Positions 33,756 to 46,185 of a stretch of 64,000 nt of DNA are shown here, in pieces. Numbering within the stretch: the first letter of the stretch is position 1; each line of letters starts with the position of its first letter. This DNA comes from Rutidosis leptorrhynchoides (taxonomy: Eukaryota; Streptophyta; Magnoliopsida; Asterales; Asteraceae). The stretch covers positions 259,328,001 through 259,392,000 of the forward strand of contig NC_092341.1 of the NCBI RefSeq assembly GCF_046630445.1. The letters are read 5' to 3'. The translations under genes and the position numbers were made by a program. The notes beneath the pieces were generated by a model, which saw only the letters and a list, made by a program, of their open reading frames with translations, had not been told where the DNA came from and did no database searches.

Positions 33756-36142
33756 TGTAACATCCCGCCTTTTTCCGTTAAATTTATTTTTAACACCGTC
33801 TTTTTTTTTAAATAATACCTTTCGTTATTTAAATTCGTAGTTTCCGTCGACTAACGTTCATAATAATTCCGTCATTTAATTATAACATCTCTCGTTAACT
33901 TGCGTTTTAAAAATATTCGATCGGTTAAATCCCGCACCCGCTTCTAAACTCGAGGGACTAAAATTTACACGGGGCAAACTAGTTGACTAGGTCAACTAGT
34001 CCACCCCAAACACCACCATTCAATCACCTCCCTCTCTCTCTCTTTCTTTCTTTTTTCTCTCAAGAACACAAACATAATTCATCATCTAAATTCGAATCGG
34101 GAAGCAAACTTCAAAACAAATTACATATTCGTAATCCTCTCATCATCCTCTTCGATTTGGTACCAATTTCATCCATTTTGGGTAACATTTCTAAAACACT
34201 AATTTTCTCTAAATTCGTTTTATATACTTGAAATTGTGTTAGTTAGTGTCTATGGCTCGTGTGTAACATGAATATATGTTTTGTTTGCTCGATTTGTGGA
34301 TTGGAGTAACTAGTTTGAGTTTTTGAAATGGGTTTGCTTAATCCTTGATTTTGGATGAGTTAATGTTGTTAGATTGTTAAAGTGCATGTTTTAATTGTGT
34401 TACTAGTATCATTAGACACATTTGGATGTGTAGGTTGATTAAGAAAACTTCAAAAACCCGATTAATGATTTTGTGATGTTTGACTAGGGTTTGATAGTTC
34501 TTGACATGAACTTTTGGATGCTTAAATGCCATGGAATGTTAATTGTTAGTGTTTAGTAGTAATGTATGCTTCATTACCTTCAAAACGGCATATCGTATGT
34601 GTAAATTGGATTCCCGAATCATAAAATACGTTTTACGAACTTGAAACTTTGAAAATAAACCTTTCTTGATCAATTGACGAGTTTTCGGTTATTGTAAATG
34701 ATGTTTTTGATTAATGATATGTGGTTAGTTGTATTCCTCGTCAAAATACCTTTTCGACGATATATGATAGGCATTATAAGTGTTTGCAGGTCAAGAGTTG
34801 GGTTGGAAAAGGTTTTGGTTCGTGCATACTTTGAAAAACTGACCAGAATTCTCTGCCCAGATGGTGGCGCGGCGCGCCCCATCCCCGCGCGGCGCGCGGA
34901 TTAGCCTGGTCAGATTCTGACCTCTTTGTCCCATTTCACGTGAAATGTTTGACTAGCTACCGACCTCCGATTCACATGAAACTGGTTCTAATATACTTGT
35001 ATATGAATAATTAGCTTAGAAAAATAGTTCGAGACCCGACCCGAACGCGTTGACTTTTTCGTTGACTTTGACCAAGTTTGACTTTTAGTCAAACTTAACC
35101 AAACTTTTATACAATCATTCTAACATGCTTTTATACTTGTTTCTTGTATGAAACTTGACAACGTGATTCACATGCTATACTTAATCGAGTCGTAACGAGC
35201 CATAGGACTAATTGAACACATTTCACCCGACCTTGTGTCGTAACCGGTTAATTGATATAACTTACTTGTTTAGGTCAAGGCTAAGCAACTTTCATGCACA
35301 CGTTTACTTGTTGAAGTACCTTTATACTCGTGCACTCGAGGTGAGATCATAGTCCCACCTTTTCAACAACTTTTATACTTTTAAATCGTGGGCTGAGAAA
35401 ACATATACTTTGTTACATCTTGTACTACTTACTTTTATGTTTTGAACACAAGTGTGAAAACAAACATTCCACGTGCGAGTTAGAACAAAAATGCCTCAAT
35501 TCAATTATCATTAGTTACACTTGCAGGGTGTAAGCGAGAACTTATATTGTGTGGCCATACGGGTTTAACAAACCCTCATTCGGACGGTTCGCTACCGTTA
35601 TGCGGATGAAATATATTTTTGTGTTTTAGTGTGGGTTCTAGCACTGTGTGATGGGGTAACGTTGGTTAAGTTTTGATAATTGAGTGCTCGCGTATAACAA
35701 TACTTTTGGAATGCAAATGATTTGGATAATCTACGTTATGGAAATACAAAATCTTGTGGTTCAAAAACAACGTTTAATACTTACTAAACCTATGATTTCA
35801 CCAACGTTTTCGTTGACAGATTTCTATGTTTTTCTCAGGTCTTGCACGATATGTGATACATGCTTCCGCTCACTATTTGATACTTGCATCCGATGTCGAG
35901 TATACATGCATTTCATGGAGCGTCTTTTGACTTTACTTTAAACCGTGTCGCCTAGATTTCAATCGTACTTATAACGTTGTAACTTAACTTTTGGTTGAAC
36001 AATTCTTGTAAACTTTGAAACAATCTTTATTTTGAAATGAAGGCGACATATTTTGGTCAAACGTTATCTTAAAGACTTATAATCAGGTAATGGGACCCAC
36101 GTAGCCGACGCCGTCACTTGACGATTTGTCGGGGTCGCTACA
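33756..36142 (+). repeat. Gypsy-2 5' LTR
   Basis: TGTAACATCCCGCC...GGGGTCGCTACA, 2387 bp. It contains the CpG-rich dyad at 34866-34899 and a CT-rich stretch near 34030-34060. Confidence 0.92.
34866..34899. repeat. CpG-rich dyad in gypsy-2 LTR
   Basis: GGCGCGGCGCGCC (34866-34878), a short spacer, then CCGCGCGGCGCGCGG (34885-34899). Nearly every step is CpG in otherwise AT-rich DNA. The second copy in the 3' LTR (41286-41319) is identical. Confidence 0.85.
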
Positions 36143-36144
36143 AG

Positions 36145-36156
36145 TGGTATCAGAGC
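36145..36156 (+). other. Gypsy-2 primer binding site
   Basis: TGGTATCAGAGC, followed by CTTGG, an exact initiator tRNA-Met match two bases after the 5' LTR. Confidence 0.9.
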
Positions 36157-36564
36157 CTTGGTTGTAGGGATTTAGAGTTCATTTGTGTCCACCCCGAGTC
36201 ATAGGGTACATAGGTGAATCTAGACTACAACCGGCATATAGACTGAAGTAGGAATTACTTGACTAATTGTGCATTTATACTCGAACTCTTCAATCATATC
36301 TAACTCGTATTCGATCTTGATCTTACGTTGATAAATTTTGTTGACGCGCCACCTTGACTTTATGAGGTAATGTTAAATGCACATGAGAATCAGGGTAATA
36401 TAATTTCCGGGATTATATTACGGTGATTCATATGGACATTCCGACATTATGACATAAAGAATTTAAGGCGAGTCAAGAAAAATTTTCTCTACATCATCTT
36501 TCCCTATCATGATTAGTATTATTGAGAATACTAATCAACGATATTCTTGTGTCTTGAAGGAACA

Positions 36565-37617
36565 ATGCTTCCCCGTCGCGGACCACGTAATGAAACTTCC
36601 GAACAAGCTTTTCAACGCATGATAGCCACCGCCATAGGTGCGGCTATGGCTAGTATCTCCTCCGACATCAATAACAACCACAACCACAACAACCATGGAG
36701 CCGGTAATTCAAACGAGGGTTGCTCCTACAAAACTTTCATGGGGTGCAAACCTCACACCTTCGATGGGACCGGAGGACCGGTTGTGCTCACCCGATGGTT
36801 TGAGCAAACAGAAGCCGTTTTTAGCATAAGCGGTTGTCGGGACCAAGACAAAGTCAAATATTCCACCCACACTTTTGCCGGTATCGCCCTCACATGGTGG
36901 AATACGTATGTGCTGTCGGTGGGTATCGATGAAGCCCACACACTCTCATGGGCTGACTTAAAGAAAAAGATGATCACCGAATACTTCCCGCGCGAAGAGA
37001 CCCGTAAGCTCGAACACGAACTAAGAACTTTAAAAGCGGTCGGGAATGACCTAAAGGCATATAATCAACGATTTTCTGAGCTATCCTTGATGTGCCCAAA
37101 CCTCGTGACCCCCGAACCTCTAAGGGTTGAACTTTACATGGATGGTCTTCCCAAGAGCATCAAACAAGGAGTAATGTCATCCAAACCCAGTAATCACCAA
37201 GAGGCCCTGAATATGGCCCGTCAATTGATCGAAACGGTAGACGAGATTGAAGTGCCGGCACCTAAAGCCGAGGATGAGTCGGTTGACAACAAAAGAAAAT
37301 GGGAAGCCCCCCAATCGAGTAACTACAACAACAACTTTTCCAAGGAACCTCTCACCCCCGTCGGCAAGAAAAGTTATGCCGGGACACGACCTTTTTGCAA
37401 CAAATGCCACAAGCATCATTTTGGTGAATGTGGCAAGCTAATTTGCCATCGGTGCCAAGGTAGTGGTCATATTGCCAAGTATTGTGGAAGTACCGCCCCC
37501 GTCACTCAAAAGGGGCCCGAAGCACCAAAGCCGAGTATTTGCTACAAATGTGGCCAATCGGGTCATTTTAGGAATGAATGCCCAAAGAATAAAGCAAAAA
37601 CCAACGCGCGCCGTTGA
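36565..37617 (+). CDS. gag: Gypsy-2 gag, intact
   Basis: I choose the ATG at 36565 (MLPRRGPRNETSEQAFQRM); the open frame before it has no other ATG. The 350-residue product has the gag domain (FDGTGGPVVLTRWFEQTEAV, ALTWWNTYV). Three zinc-binding units follow: CNKCHKHHFGEC, then two canonical CX2CX4HX4C knuckles (CHRCQGSGHIAKYC and CYKCGQSGHFRNEC). It ends normally after the last knuckle. Homologous to gypsy-1 gag but clearly diverged. As the only intact gene of a recently moved element, it may be under selection for packaging. Confidence 0.9.
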   Translation: MLPRRGPRNETSEQAFQRMIATAIGAAMASISSDINNNHNHNNHGAGNSNEGCSYKTFMGCKPHTFDGTGGPVVLTRWFEQTEAVFSISGCRDQDKVKYSTHTFAGIALTWWNTYVLSVGIDEAHTLSWADLKKKMITEYFPREETRKLEHELRTLKAVGNDLKAYNQRFSELSLMCPNLVTPEPLRVELYMDGLPKSIKQGVMSSKPSNHQEALNMARQLIETVDEIEVPAPKAEDESVDNKRKWEAPQSSNYNNNFSKEPLTPVGKKSYAGTRPFCNKCHKHHFGECGKLICHRCQGSGHIAKYCGSTAPVTQKGPEAPKPSICYKCGQSGHFRNECPKNKAKTNARR

Positions 37618-40137
37618 ACTTACAACATCGACACCTAGGATGCCCGAGACGATGATGGACTAGTCACGGGTACGTTTCTTCACAACAAACCGTATATTTC
37701 ATACTTGTTCGATTCGATTACCGCTAAACGTTTTACAACCAATACTTTGACTTGTACTCATTACCTTCCATCTTTTCCCCTCGATACTATTTAGGCGATT
37801 TAAGCGACCAACGGAAAAATATTGTGTGCCTATAAATATCATCGGAGGATATACGTTAAGAAATTGAACTCGACACCAATAGAACTAAGGAACTCAAAAC
37901 CTATTCTTTAAGGAGAAATTGTTGCCCTACATTTATGTATAGATTATTGTGAACTAAGAAATTTTCGGTTGCAAACCGATACCCTCTCCCTCGCATCCAT
38001 GACCTCATGATTATTTGCACGAATCCCGTATGTTCCAAATCAACCTCCGTTCCGGTTATCACCAATTGGGGGTTAAGGGAGACGATGTCTCCTAAGCCAT
38101 TTCCGAACTCGCAACGTTAGTTGTAAATCTCTCTTAGTACCGTTTGATTTATTTAGGACTCCGTCCGTATTCATGAACCTCCTAAACCGCGTATGCAAAT
38201 TCATATAGACTAATCTGTTATCGTATTTATAGATGACATCTTAACTTATTCAAGTAAAGAAGGAAAACGAACAACACCACCATCTTAAGCTCGAACTTTT
38301 GAGAAAAGAGCAACTCTATACCAAATTCTCCGAGTGAGAATTTCTGTTGAACGAAGTCCAATTTTCTAGACCATGATGTTAATGGTCAAGGCATTACAAT
38401 CAATCTCGAAATCAAGCCACATGTAATCAGGAAACTCTCCCAACTCAGACTTATATTCGTAAAAAAAAAAAAATATTAGATCTCACCGGTTGTTACCGAA
38501 GATTTATTTCTGACTTTTCTCGTGTGTGGTCGCCAAGAAAAAAAAAGCCGTGAGCCTACGGGCAAAGCGGACAATATTGTGGTCATGTTAAGCTGGGGTG
38601 TTACAGAATGGTATCACACGGTGTCACACGACTTTTAAACTCGTTAACTCACTAAGGAAAACTCTAAACCTCTCCGTGTTCGAACCTTGAGCGTGATTCT
38701 TCACACCAACATTTCTAGTTAAAATCGTATAGCAACAGATGGAACTCGAACATGGAAATATTTCTATTTGAACGCCGAAAGGCATACTCTCTCGACTCAA
38801 AAAAAAAAAATCAACATAACTAAAATTCGTTATTTTACACGAAGAATTCGAATACTAAATTGTGGATCCGATCAAACTTCTCGTCATCACGTACCACACT
38901 ACATACCTCTGTTATTTCACCGTCACCGTCTGATATTACTGGAATTTAAGATAACACACAATCCAACGATACTTCACTCTTCTTTGACTTAACGCCCTTG
39001 TGTTTCTGATAATCGGTCAACTATTATTCAACCCCGAACTATACAACTACATGTACTACCTCGTTTCTCTTTCAGACTTCAACTTTTGACAACTAGAGGC
39101 ACGTTATGGCAACCTCGAGATGCAAGCTCATCCTATTCTAAGTCCTCATTTCACTCCTATCTTTATCGCTCGCATTTCCGTTTAAAGAAATTCCTCATAT
39201 TACCTAAGTATTCGCCACGAGGGTGAATAGTCCTAACGAACATTTTTCGAACCCTAACTAACTTGTTCAAACGTATCTTAAGAGATTCTATTCCAACACG
39301 GCGTATCTTTGTCAATTATTCTGTATCGAAATACTCGTTTCACTTCTAGTTTTACAAGAAACCTTGGAGACCCGTTTAGACATGAGTACCGCGTACCACC
39401 CACAAACCGACGAACCGAGCAAACGAACGATTTACGTCTTGGAAAGACATGTCACAAACTCGTATTGTCACCTTTAGTAGATCACTCTTACAACAGTAGT
39501 TACCACTCGTGTGTTCACGCGCACTTTCCGAAACCCTATATGACCGCTAATGTCATACCCCTGTTCATTTAACCAAAGCATCGACCACCGAAATCTGAAC
39601 TCCATCAAGAAACAACAATTGAAATCATTCAAATCCGAGGAGGGCTCGAGACGATCCGTAGTCGCCAGAAGAGTTATACCAAACTTAGATGAAAACCTCA
39701 CAAATCCCAGTGTGTAACCGCGTAATATTGAGAAACCGCACCTTGGAAAGGTGCAATCCGTTTCGGGAAAACGTAGGAAGCTAAATCCGCGATATTTTGA
39801 TCCTTTAAATTCTTGGGGTGTTTTGGACCCGTCGCTAGCCGTTTAGACTTTTCCGACTCATTTTGGGTCTCCGTTTATCCTACATTCGATGTATCAACTC
39901 AAAGACGTGTTTTGCGAAACGAGAACTTGTTATCTCCTTTGATGAACTCACTATCGACGATAACCCTCACTTCCTAGGAGGACCGGTTGAAACCATAAAT
40001 CGTGAAGCCAAACCTTAAAACAACATATGATCCCGACCGTCAAAATTCGTTGAAATACCCTAGAACGTACTTCTCCCTCATTCGTAGAATTGGCAACACA
40101 AGATCTCGAGGAAGATTCAACAACTACTACTTCCAAC
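37618..40137 (+). pseudogene. pol: Gypsy-2 pol remnants
   Basis: Short, out-of-frame remnants still lie in pol order. A protease-like stretch (GTFLHNKPYISYLFDS) is at about 37665-37720. RT-like pieces (QINLRSGYHQLG, FMNLLNRVC) lie at about 38040-38200. The integrase region TAYHPQTDE is at about 39390-39415, near an SYNSSYHS-like stretch at 39480-39510. An integrase-tail piece (PWKGAIRFGKR) is at about 39740-39775, and a chromodomain-like tail near 39940-40010. Every domain has lost catalytic blocks by deletion and frameshift. No functional enzyme can be made. Confidence 0.8.
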
Positions 40138-40175
40138 TAAATTTCGGGACGAAATTTCTTTTAAGGTGTAGGTAA
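40138..40175 (+). other. Gypsy-2 pre-PPT stem and polypurine tract
   Basis: AAATTTCGGGACGAAATTT forms a stem, followed by TTTTAAGGTGTAGGTAA directly before the 3' LTR. The stem is shared with gypsy-1, although the pol frames beside it differ greatly, so it is conserved as nucleic acid. Confidence 0.7.
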
Positions 40176-42562
40176 TGTAACATCCCGCCTTTTTCCGTTA
40201 AATTTATTTTTAACACCGTCTTTTTTTTTAAATAATACCTTTCGTTATTTAAATTCGTAGTTTCCGTCGACTAACGTTCATAATAATTCCGTCATTTAAT
40301 TATAACATCTCTCGTTAACTTGCGTTTTAAAAATATTCGATCGGTTAAATCCCGCACCCGCTTCTAAACTCGAGGGACTAAAATTGACACGGGGCAAACT
40401 AGTTGACTAGGTCAACTAGTCCACCCCAAACACCACCATTCAATCACCTCCCTCTCTCTCTCTTTCTTTCTTTTTTCTCTCAAGAACACAAACATAATTC
40501 ATCATCTAAATTCGAATCGGGAAGCAAACTTCAAAACAAATTACATATTCGTAATCCTCTCATCATCCTCTTCGATTTGGTACCAATTTCATCCATTTTG
40601 GGTAACATTTCTAAAACACTAATTTTCTCTAAATTCGTTTTATATACTTGAAATTGTGTTAGTTAGTGTCTATGGCTCGTGTGTAACATGAATATATGTT
40701 TTGTTTGCTCGATTTGTGGATTGGAGTAACTAGTTTGAGTTTTTGAAATGGGTTTGCTTAATCCTTGATTTTGGATGAGTTAATGTTGTTAGATTGTTAA
40801 AGTGCATGTTTTAATTGTGTTACTAGTATCATTAGCCACATTTGGATGTGTAGGTTGATTAAGAAAACTTCAAAAACCCGATTAATGATTTTGTGATGTT
40901 TGACTAGGGTTTGATAGTTCTTGACATGAACTTTTGGATGCTTAAATGCCATGGAATGTTAATTGTTAGTGTTTAGTAGTAATGTATGCTTCATTACCTT
41001 CAAAACGGCATATCGTATGTGTAAATTGGATTCCCGAATCATAAAATACGTTTTACGAACTTGAAACTTTGAAAATAAACCTTTCTTGATCAATTGACGA
41101 GTTTTCGGTTATTGTAAATGATGTTTTTGATTAATGATATGTGGTTAGTTGTATTCCTCGTCAAAATACCTTTTCGACGATATATGATAGGCATTATAAG
41201 TGTTTGCGGGTCAAGAGTTGGGTTGGAAAAGGTTTTGGTTCGTGCATACTTTGAAAAACTGACCAGAATTCTCTGCCCAGATGGTGGCGCGGCGCGCCCC
41301 ATCCCCGCGCGGCGCGCGGATTGGCCTGGTCAGATTCTGACCTCTTTGTCCCATTTCACGTGAAATGTTTGACTAGCTACCGACCTCCGATTCACATGAA
41401 ACTGGTTCTAATATACTTGTATATGAATAATTAGCTTAGAAAAATAGTTCGAGACCCGACCCGAACGCGTTGACTTTTTCGTTGACTTTGACCAAGTTTG
41501 ACTTTTAGTCAAACTTAACCAAACTTTTATACAATCATTCTAACATGCTTTTATACTTGTTTCTTGTATGAAACTTGACAACGTGATTCACATGCTATAC
41601 TTAATCGAGTCGTAACGAGCCATAGGACTAATTGAACACATTTCACCCGACCTTGTGTCGTAACCGGTTAATTGATATAACTTACTTGTTTAGGTCAAGG
41701 CTAAGCAACTTTCATGCACACGTTTACTTGTTGAAGTACCTTTATACTCGTGCACTCGAGGTGAGATCATAGTCCCACCTTTTCAACAACTTTTATACTT
41801 TTAAATCGTGGGCTGAGAAAACATATACTTTGTTACATCTTGTACTACTTACTTTTATGTTTTGAACACAAGTGTGAAAACAAACATTCCACGTGCGAGT
41901 TAGAACAAAAATGCCTCAATTCGATTATCATTAGTTACACTTGCAGGGTGTAAGCGAGAACTTATATTGTGTGGCCATACGGGTTTAACAAACCCTCATT
42001 CGGACGGTTCGCTACCGTTATGCGGATGAAATATATTTTTGTGTTTTAGTGTGGGTTCTAGCACTGTGTGATGGGGTAACGTTGGTTAAGTTTTGATAAT
42101 TGAGTGCTCGCGTATAACAATACTTTTGGAATGCAAATGATTTGGATAATCTACGTTATGGAAATACAAAATCTTGTGGTTCAAAAACAACGTTTAATAC
42201 TTACTAAACCTATGATTTCACCAACGTTTTCGTTGACAGATTTCTATGTTTTTCTCAGGTCTTGCACGATATGTGATACATGCTTCCGCTCACTATTTGA
42301 TACTTGCATCCGATGTCGAGTATACATGCATTTCATGGAGCGTCTTTTGACTTTACTTTAAACCGTGTCGCCTAGATTTCAATCGTACTTATAACGTTGT
42401 AACTTAACTTTTGGTTGAACAATTCTTGTAAACTTTGAAACAATCTTTATTTTGAAATGAAGGCGACATATTTTGGTCAAACGTTATCTTAAAGACTTAT
42501 AATCAGGTAATGGGACCCACGTAGCCGACGCCGTCACTTGATGATTTGTCGGGGTCGCTACA
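40176..42562 (+). repeat. Gypsy-2 3' LTR
   Basis: 2387 bp. Differences from the 5' LTR noted by eye include 40386, 40836, 41208, 41324, 41923 and 42542. Followed by the target duplication AAAAG (42563-42567). Confidence 0.92.
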
Positions 42563-42661
42563 AAAAGCACATATGGTGATTAATGAAAAGCACATATGGT
42601 GATTAATGAAAAAGCACATATGATGATTAATGAAAAAGCACATATGGTGATTAATGAAAAG
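42563..42661 (+). repeat. CATATG minisatellite, right part
   Basis: Four regular units of AAAAGCACATATGGTGATTA plus ATG (23-24 bp). This continues the array left of gypsy-2; the last unit before the insertion (33730-33750) is the same. Confidence 0.85.
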
Positions 42662-42689
42662 AATGTTGAGAAAGAATCACCAATATTTT

Positions 42690-45375
42690 CTTGAAAGAAT
42701 TCAAGGTTATATATATGGACCAATTCATCCATCATGTGGACCATTTTGATATTTCATGGTTCTAATAGACGCATCTAGCGGATGGTCTCATGTTTGTGTG
42801 TTATCAAGCCGTAATATGGCATTTGAAAAGTTTCTTGCACAAATTATTAAATTGAGAACACATTATTCTGATTACACCATTAAAAGGATGAGACTTGATA
42901 ATGCTGGTGAGTTAACATCTCAAGCATTTAATGATTATTATATGTCTAAAGGGATTGTTGTTGAACATCCAGTTGCTCATGTGCATACACAAAATTGTTT
43001 TAGCTGAATCAATAGATAAACGCTTGCAGCTAATAACTAGACAATTGGAAATGAGTACAAAACTCTCAATATCTATATAGGGACATGTAAATTTACATGA
43101 TGCGATATTAATTTGCATTAAACCAAGTGCAAGTCATAAATATTCTCCATTACCAACTTAATTTTGGTCAAGAGCCAAATATTTTCCATCTTAGAACATT
43201 TGGTTGTGCAGTGTATTTTTAATTGCACCACCACAACAAATAGTTCCTCAAAGAAGGATTGAAATATATGTTGAATATGAAACATCTTCAATCATAAGAT
43301 ATATTGAACCCATGACGGGTGATGTTTTTTTTACAGCACGTTTTACTGATTGTCACTTTAATGAAACATTGTTCCCTATATTAGGGGGAGAAATGAACAA
43401 TAAAGAAAAAGATGCTTCATGATGTGAACATCAATTAAGGTATATAGAACTCGCACAAAAGAATGCGAAACGAAAGTTCAAAAATAATGCATATGCAAGA
43501 ACTTGCAAATTAATTACTTTATACATTTAAAGATACAAAAGAGTGACTAAATCATATATAATAGCAGAAAATGCTCCAGCTTGATTTGAAATTCCAAAAG
43601 CTGGCAATAATGTCACTTATGAGTCTTTGCCACATATGAAACGTGGAAGACAAATTGGTTCCAAAGATAAAAATCCTAGAAAAGGAAAATCAGCTGATAA
43701 TGAGGTAAAAGAAAGTGTTCAAGAAGAACCACAAATCAATATTCCTTCTGCAGATGATATTGATAAATATAAATACATAAATTGCAATAAATTATGCAAT
43801 AATATGGAACCGAAATGGAATGACAAAATATTTATGAGAATTTTTCATATAATCTTACAATGACATCATGAATAAAGATGATGATCTAGAACCAAAATCT
43901 GTCATTGAATGTCAAAATAGACATGACTGAGCTCAATTGAAAGGAGCAATACGAGCTGAATTAGAATCGCTCAATAAAAGAAAAGTTTTCGGATCAATCG
44001 TTATCACTTTTAAAGATGTGAAACGTATGGGATACAAATGAACTTTTATCCGAAAAAAAAATTAAGAAATGCGAAATATGAAGGTACAAGGTAAAGCTAG
44101 ACTTGTAACTCAAGATTTCTTTCAAAGACCGGGAATGAATTATGAGGAAAACTTATCTTCCTGAAATAGATACAATTACTTATTTGATACTTAATCAACC
44201 TGGTAGTTACTTGAATGCATCTCATGGATGTTGTTACTACTTATTTGTATGGATCACTTGATAGTGATATACATGAACATACCTGAAGGGTTTAAGGTAT
44301 CATAAGCATCTAATGCAAAACCCAAGGAAATGTAATCCATTAAATCACAAAGATTTTTATATGGGTTTATACAATCGGGACGTATGTGGTATAACCCATT
44401 AAATGACTACTTAATAAGAAATGGGTATACATATAAACTTATTTGCACGTATGTTCTATAAAAACAATGTTCGGATATGTGATCGTAGTTGTTTATTTCA
44501 ATTATCTTAAATAAAGAAATCTATGAAACCATTCAACTTCTAAAGAAAGATTTTGAAATGAAAAAAACAAGTACTACGTTGATTTACATATTGAGCATAT
44601 GACTAATGACTTACTTATACATCAAACAACTTATACCAAAAAGATTTTAAAACATTTTGATATAAACAAAACAAAAACCATTAAGTACTCCTATGGTTGT
44701 TAGATCACATAATATTGACACTGATATTTTTCGTCCCCGTGAAAATCATGAAGATCTTCTTGGATCAGAAATTCCATATAGTGAAATTAGGGCTCTTATG
44801 TATCTTACAAATTGTACAAGACCTTACATTTCTTTTGTAGTTAATTTGTTTGCAAGATTCAGCTCAGTTTCTACTAAATGATACTGGAATGGGATCAAAC
44901 ACATGTTTCGATACCTTGAAAAACTGCTGATTTAAAATTATTTTATTCTAACGCTTCAAAACAAGATTTGGTTGATTATATATATGCAGGTCATTCATCA
45001 AATATTCATAAAGATAAATCTCAAACTCGGTATTTATTCCTAAATGGAGGTACCACAAAATCATGGCATTCTTAAAACAAACACTTGTTGCAACATCATC
45101 AAATCATGCCGAAGTGATTGCATTACATGAAGCCGCTCGAGAATGTTTTTGGTTAAGATCAATGACACAACTCATTATTGATTCTTGCGGACTAGAACGC
45201 GATAAAAGTTCAACAACTATCTATGAAGATAATGTAGCTTGCATAGAACAAATGAAAGAAGAGTATTAAAAGTGACAGAACAAAACTATGCTGATCTTTT
45301 CACCAGATTACTTCCACCAGCTATTTTCAGAACAAACGTTCACAATATTGGCATGAAGCATGTTCAAAAGATGTG
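42690..45375 (+). pseudogene. pol: Copia-2 integrase, RT and RNase H remnants
   Basis: The integrase core at about 42695-42995 includes MVLIDASSGWSHVCVLSSRN, MRLDNAGELTSQAFNDYYMS and VEHPVAHVHTQN. RT pieces include DVVTTYLYGSLDSDIY-like sequence (44235-44275) and RPYISFVVNLFARFSS (44820-44870). The RNase H piece is ATSSNHAEVIALHEAARECFWLR (45091-45160), followed by a tail with DLFTRLLPPAIF. Stops and frameshifts occur every 100-300 bases, so no part of pol is functional. Confidence 0.85.
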
Positions 45376-45528
45376 ACGACTCAGTGATGTCTACTTGAGG
45401 GGGAGTCAACTATATGCTGCACTCTTTTTCCCTTAGCTAAAGTTTTTATCCCACTGGGTTTTTCTTTGGCCAAGGTTTTTAACGAGGCAGTAACATGTAG
45501 TTGATTTTTCATGAAACAAAATTGTCGT

Positions 45529-45539
45529 CCAAGGGGGAG
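45529..45539 (+). other. Copia-2 polypurine tract
   Basis: CCAAGGGGGAG directly precedes the 3' LTR start at 45540. Confidence 0.85.
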
Positions 45540-45797
45540 TGTTATAAATCATAAGTGTGGTGGCCGACAATTTTTATAAAGTAAAATTTGGTGAATCAAC
45601 AAATTTGGTGGATCACGGATATTACTGTTTTCCACCTAACTACACAGTGAATTATTGTACTATAAATATGCTATCAATTGTAATCAGTATGTACACCATT
45701 CTTCAATAAGAATTTAATCTCTTCTATCTTCTTCATATTAGTATCTTCTTTCATAGTAGTAAAACATATGCCATATAAAGTAACAAAAATTATAACA
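45540..45797 (+). repeat. Copia-2 3' LTR
   Basis: 258 bp, identical to 30945-31202 on direct reading. Followed by the target duplication CGTAC (45798-45802). Confidence 0.93.
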
Positions 45798-45999
45798 CGT
45801 ACAAGTTTCTTTATTCATTTTTTGACCCAGTGTGTTGTTTTGTGAAACAGAGGATTGGGGCTACATCAAACAAGTACGATGTACGCAAAATTATGTACAT
45901 ACATGTACCAACAAAAAATATCATTTTTCAATTTGCTCTTTTATTATTATTACTCAATGATCATGATAATATAACAAAAAAAAAAAAAAAAAAAACTCA

Positions 46000-46185
46000 A
46001 TCCCACATGTGTGAGGTATGAAGGAGGTGAGACATAGATAATTCTTCCTCTATCCTTGAATAAAGAGAAGTCATTTCTCCACCTCAAGTGAAACACTCAA
46101 AGAGTAGAGAAGGTAGTCTCTCTCTTTGTTAGACGGGTAAAGAGATTGCTTTCAAACGGACCTCCGGCCAAAGAGTAAAAAAAAA
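46000..46185 (-). repeat. SINE-like dispersed repeat in host copy 1
   Basis: The minus strand contains CTTTGGCCGGAGGTCCGTTT and, further on, a CACATGTGGGATTGAG-type end next to a long T tract (plus-strand A run at 45978-45995). The wording resembles a widespread plant SINE family, but I cannot place the 5' end or pol III boxes. The same sequence is in copy 2. Confidence 0.3.

Larger units (their letters stand above)
33756..42562 (+). mobile_element. Gypsy-2: young chromodomain-type gypsy with gag but dead pol
   Basis: Plus-strand element with LTRs 33756-36142 and 40176-42562 (both 2387 bp), flanked by AAAAG. By eye the LTRs differ at about six positions (0.25%). The 4.0-kb interior has a Met-type primer binding site, an intact gag and a pol region reduced to out-of-frame remnants that still follow gypsy order. 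Its structure matches TR-GAG or other non-autonomous elements that move with help from a relative. Confidence 0.92.
30945..45797 (+). mobile_element. Copia-2: defective Ty1/copia element with identical LTRs
   Basis: Plus-strand element between two 258-bp LTRs that I find identical base for base. It is flanked by CGTAC (30940-30944 and 45798-45802). The second host copy (near 48208) retains one CGTAC and no element, which confirms the insertion. After removing gypsy-2 the interior is about 5.5 kb. The left interior shows no gag; the right interior holds badly decayed integrase, RT and RNase H. Confidence 0.92.

Noticed and set aside
34698..34904. Short ORFs in the gypsy-2 LTRs, repeated at 41118-41363, 33983-34231 and 40403-40651.
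   Set aside because: They occur in both LTR copies because the LTRs are duplicates; no motif and no start context.
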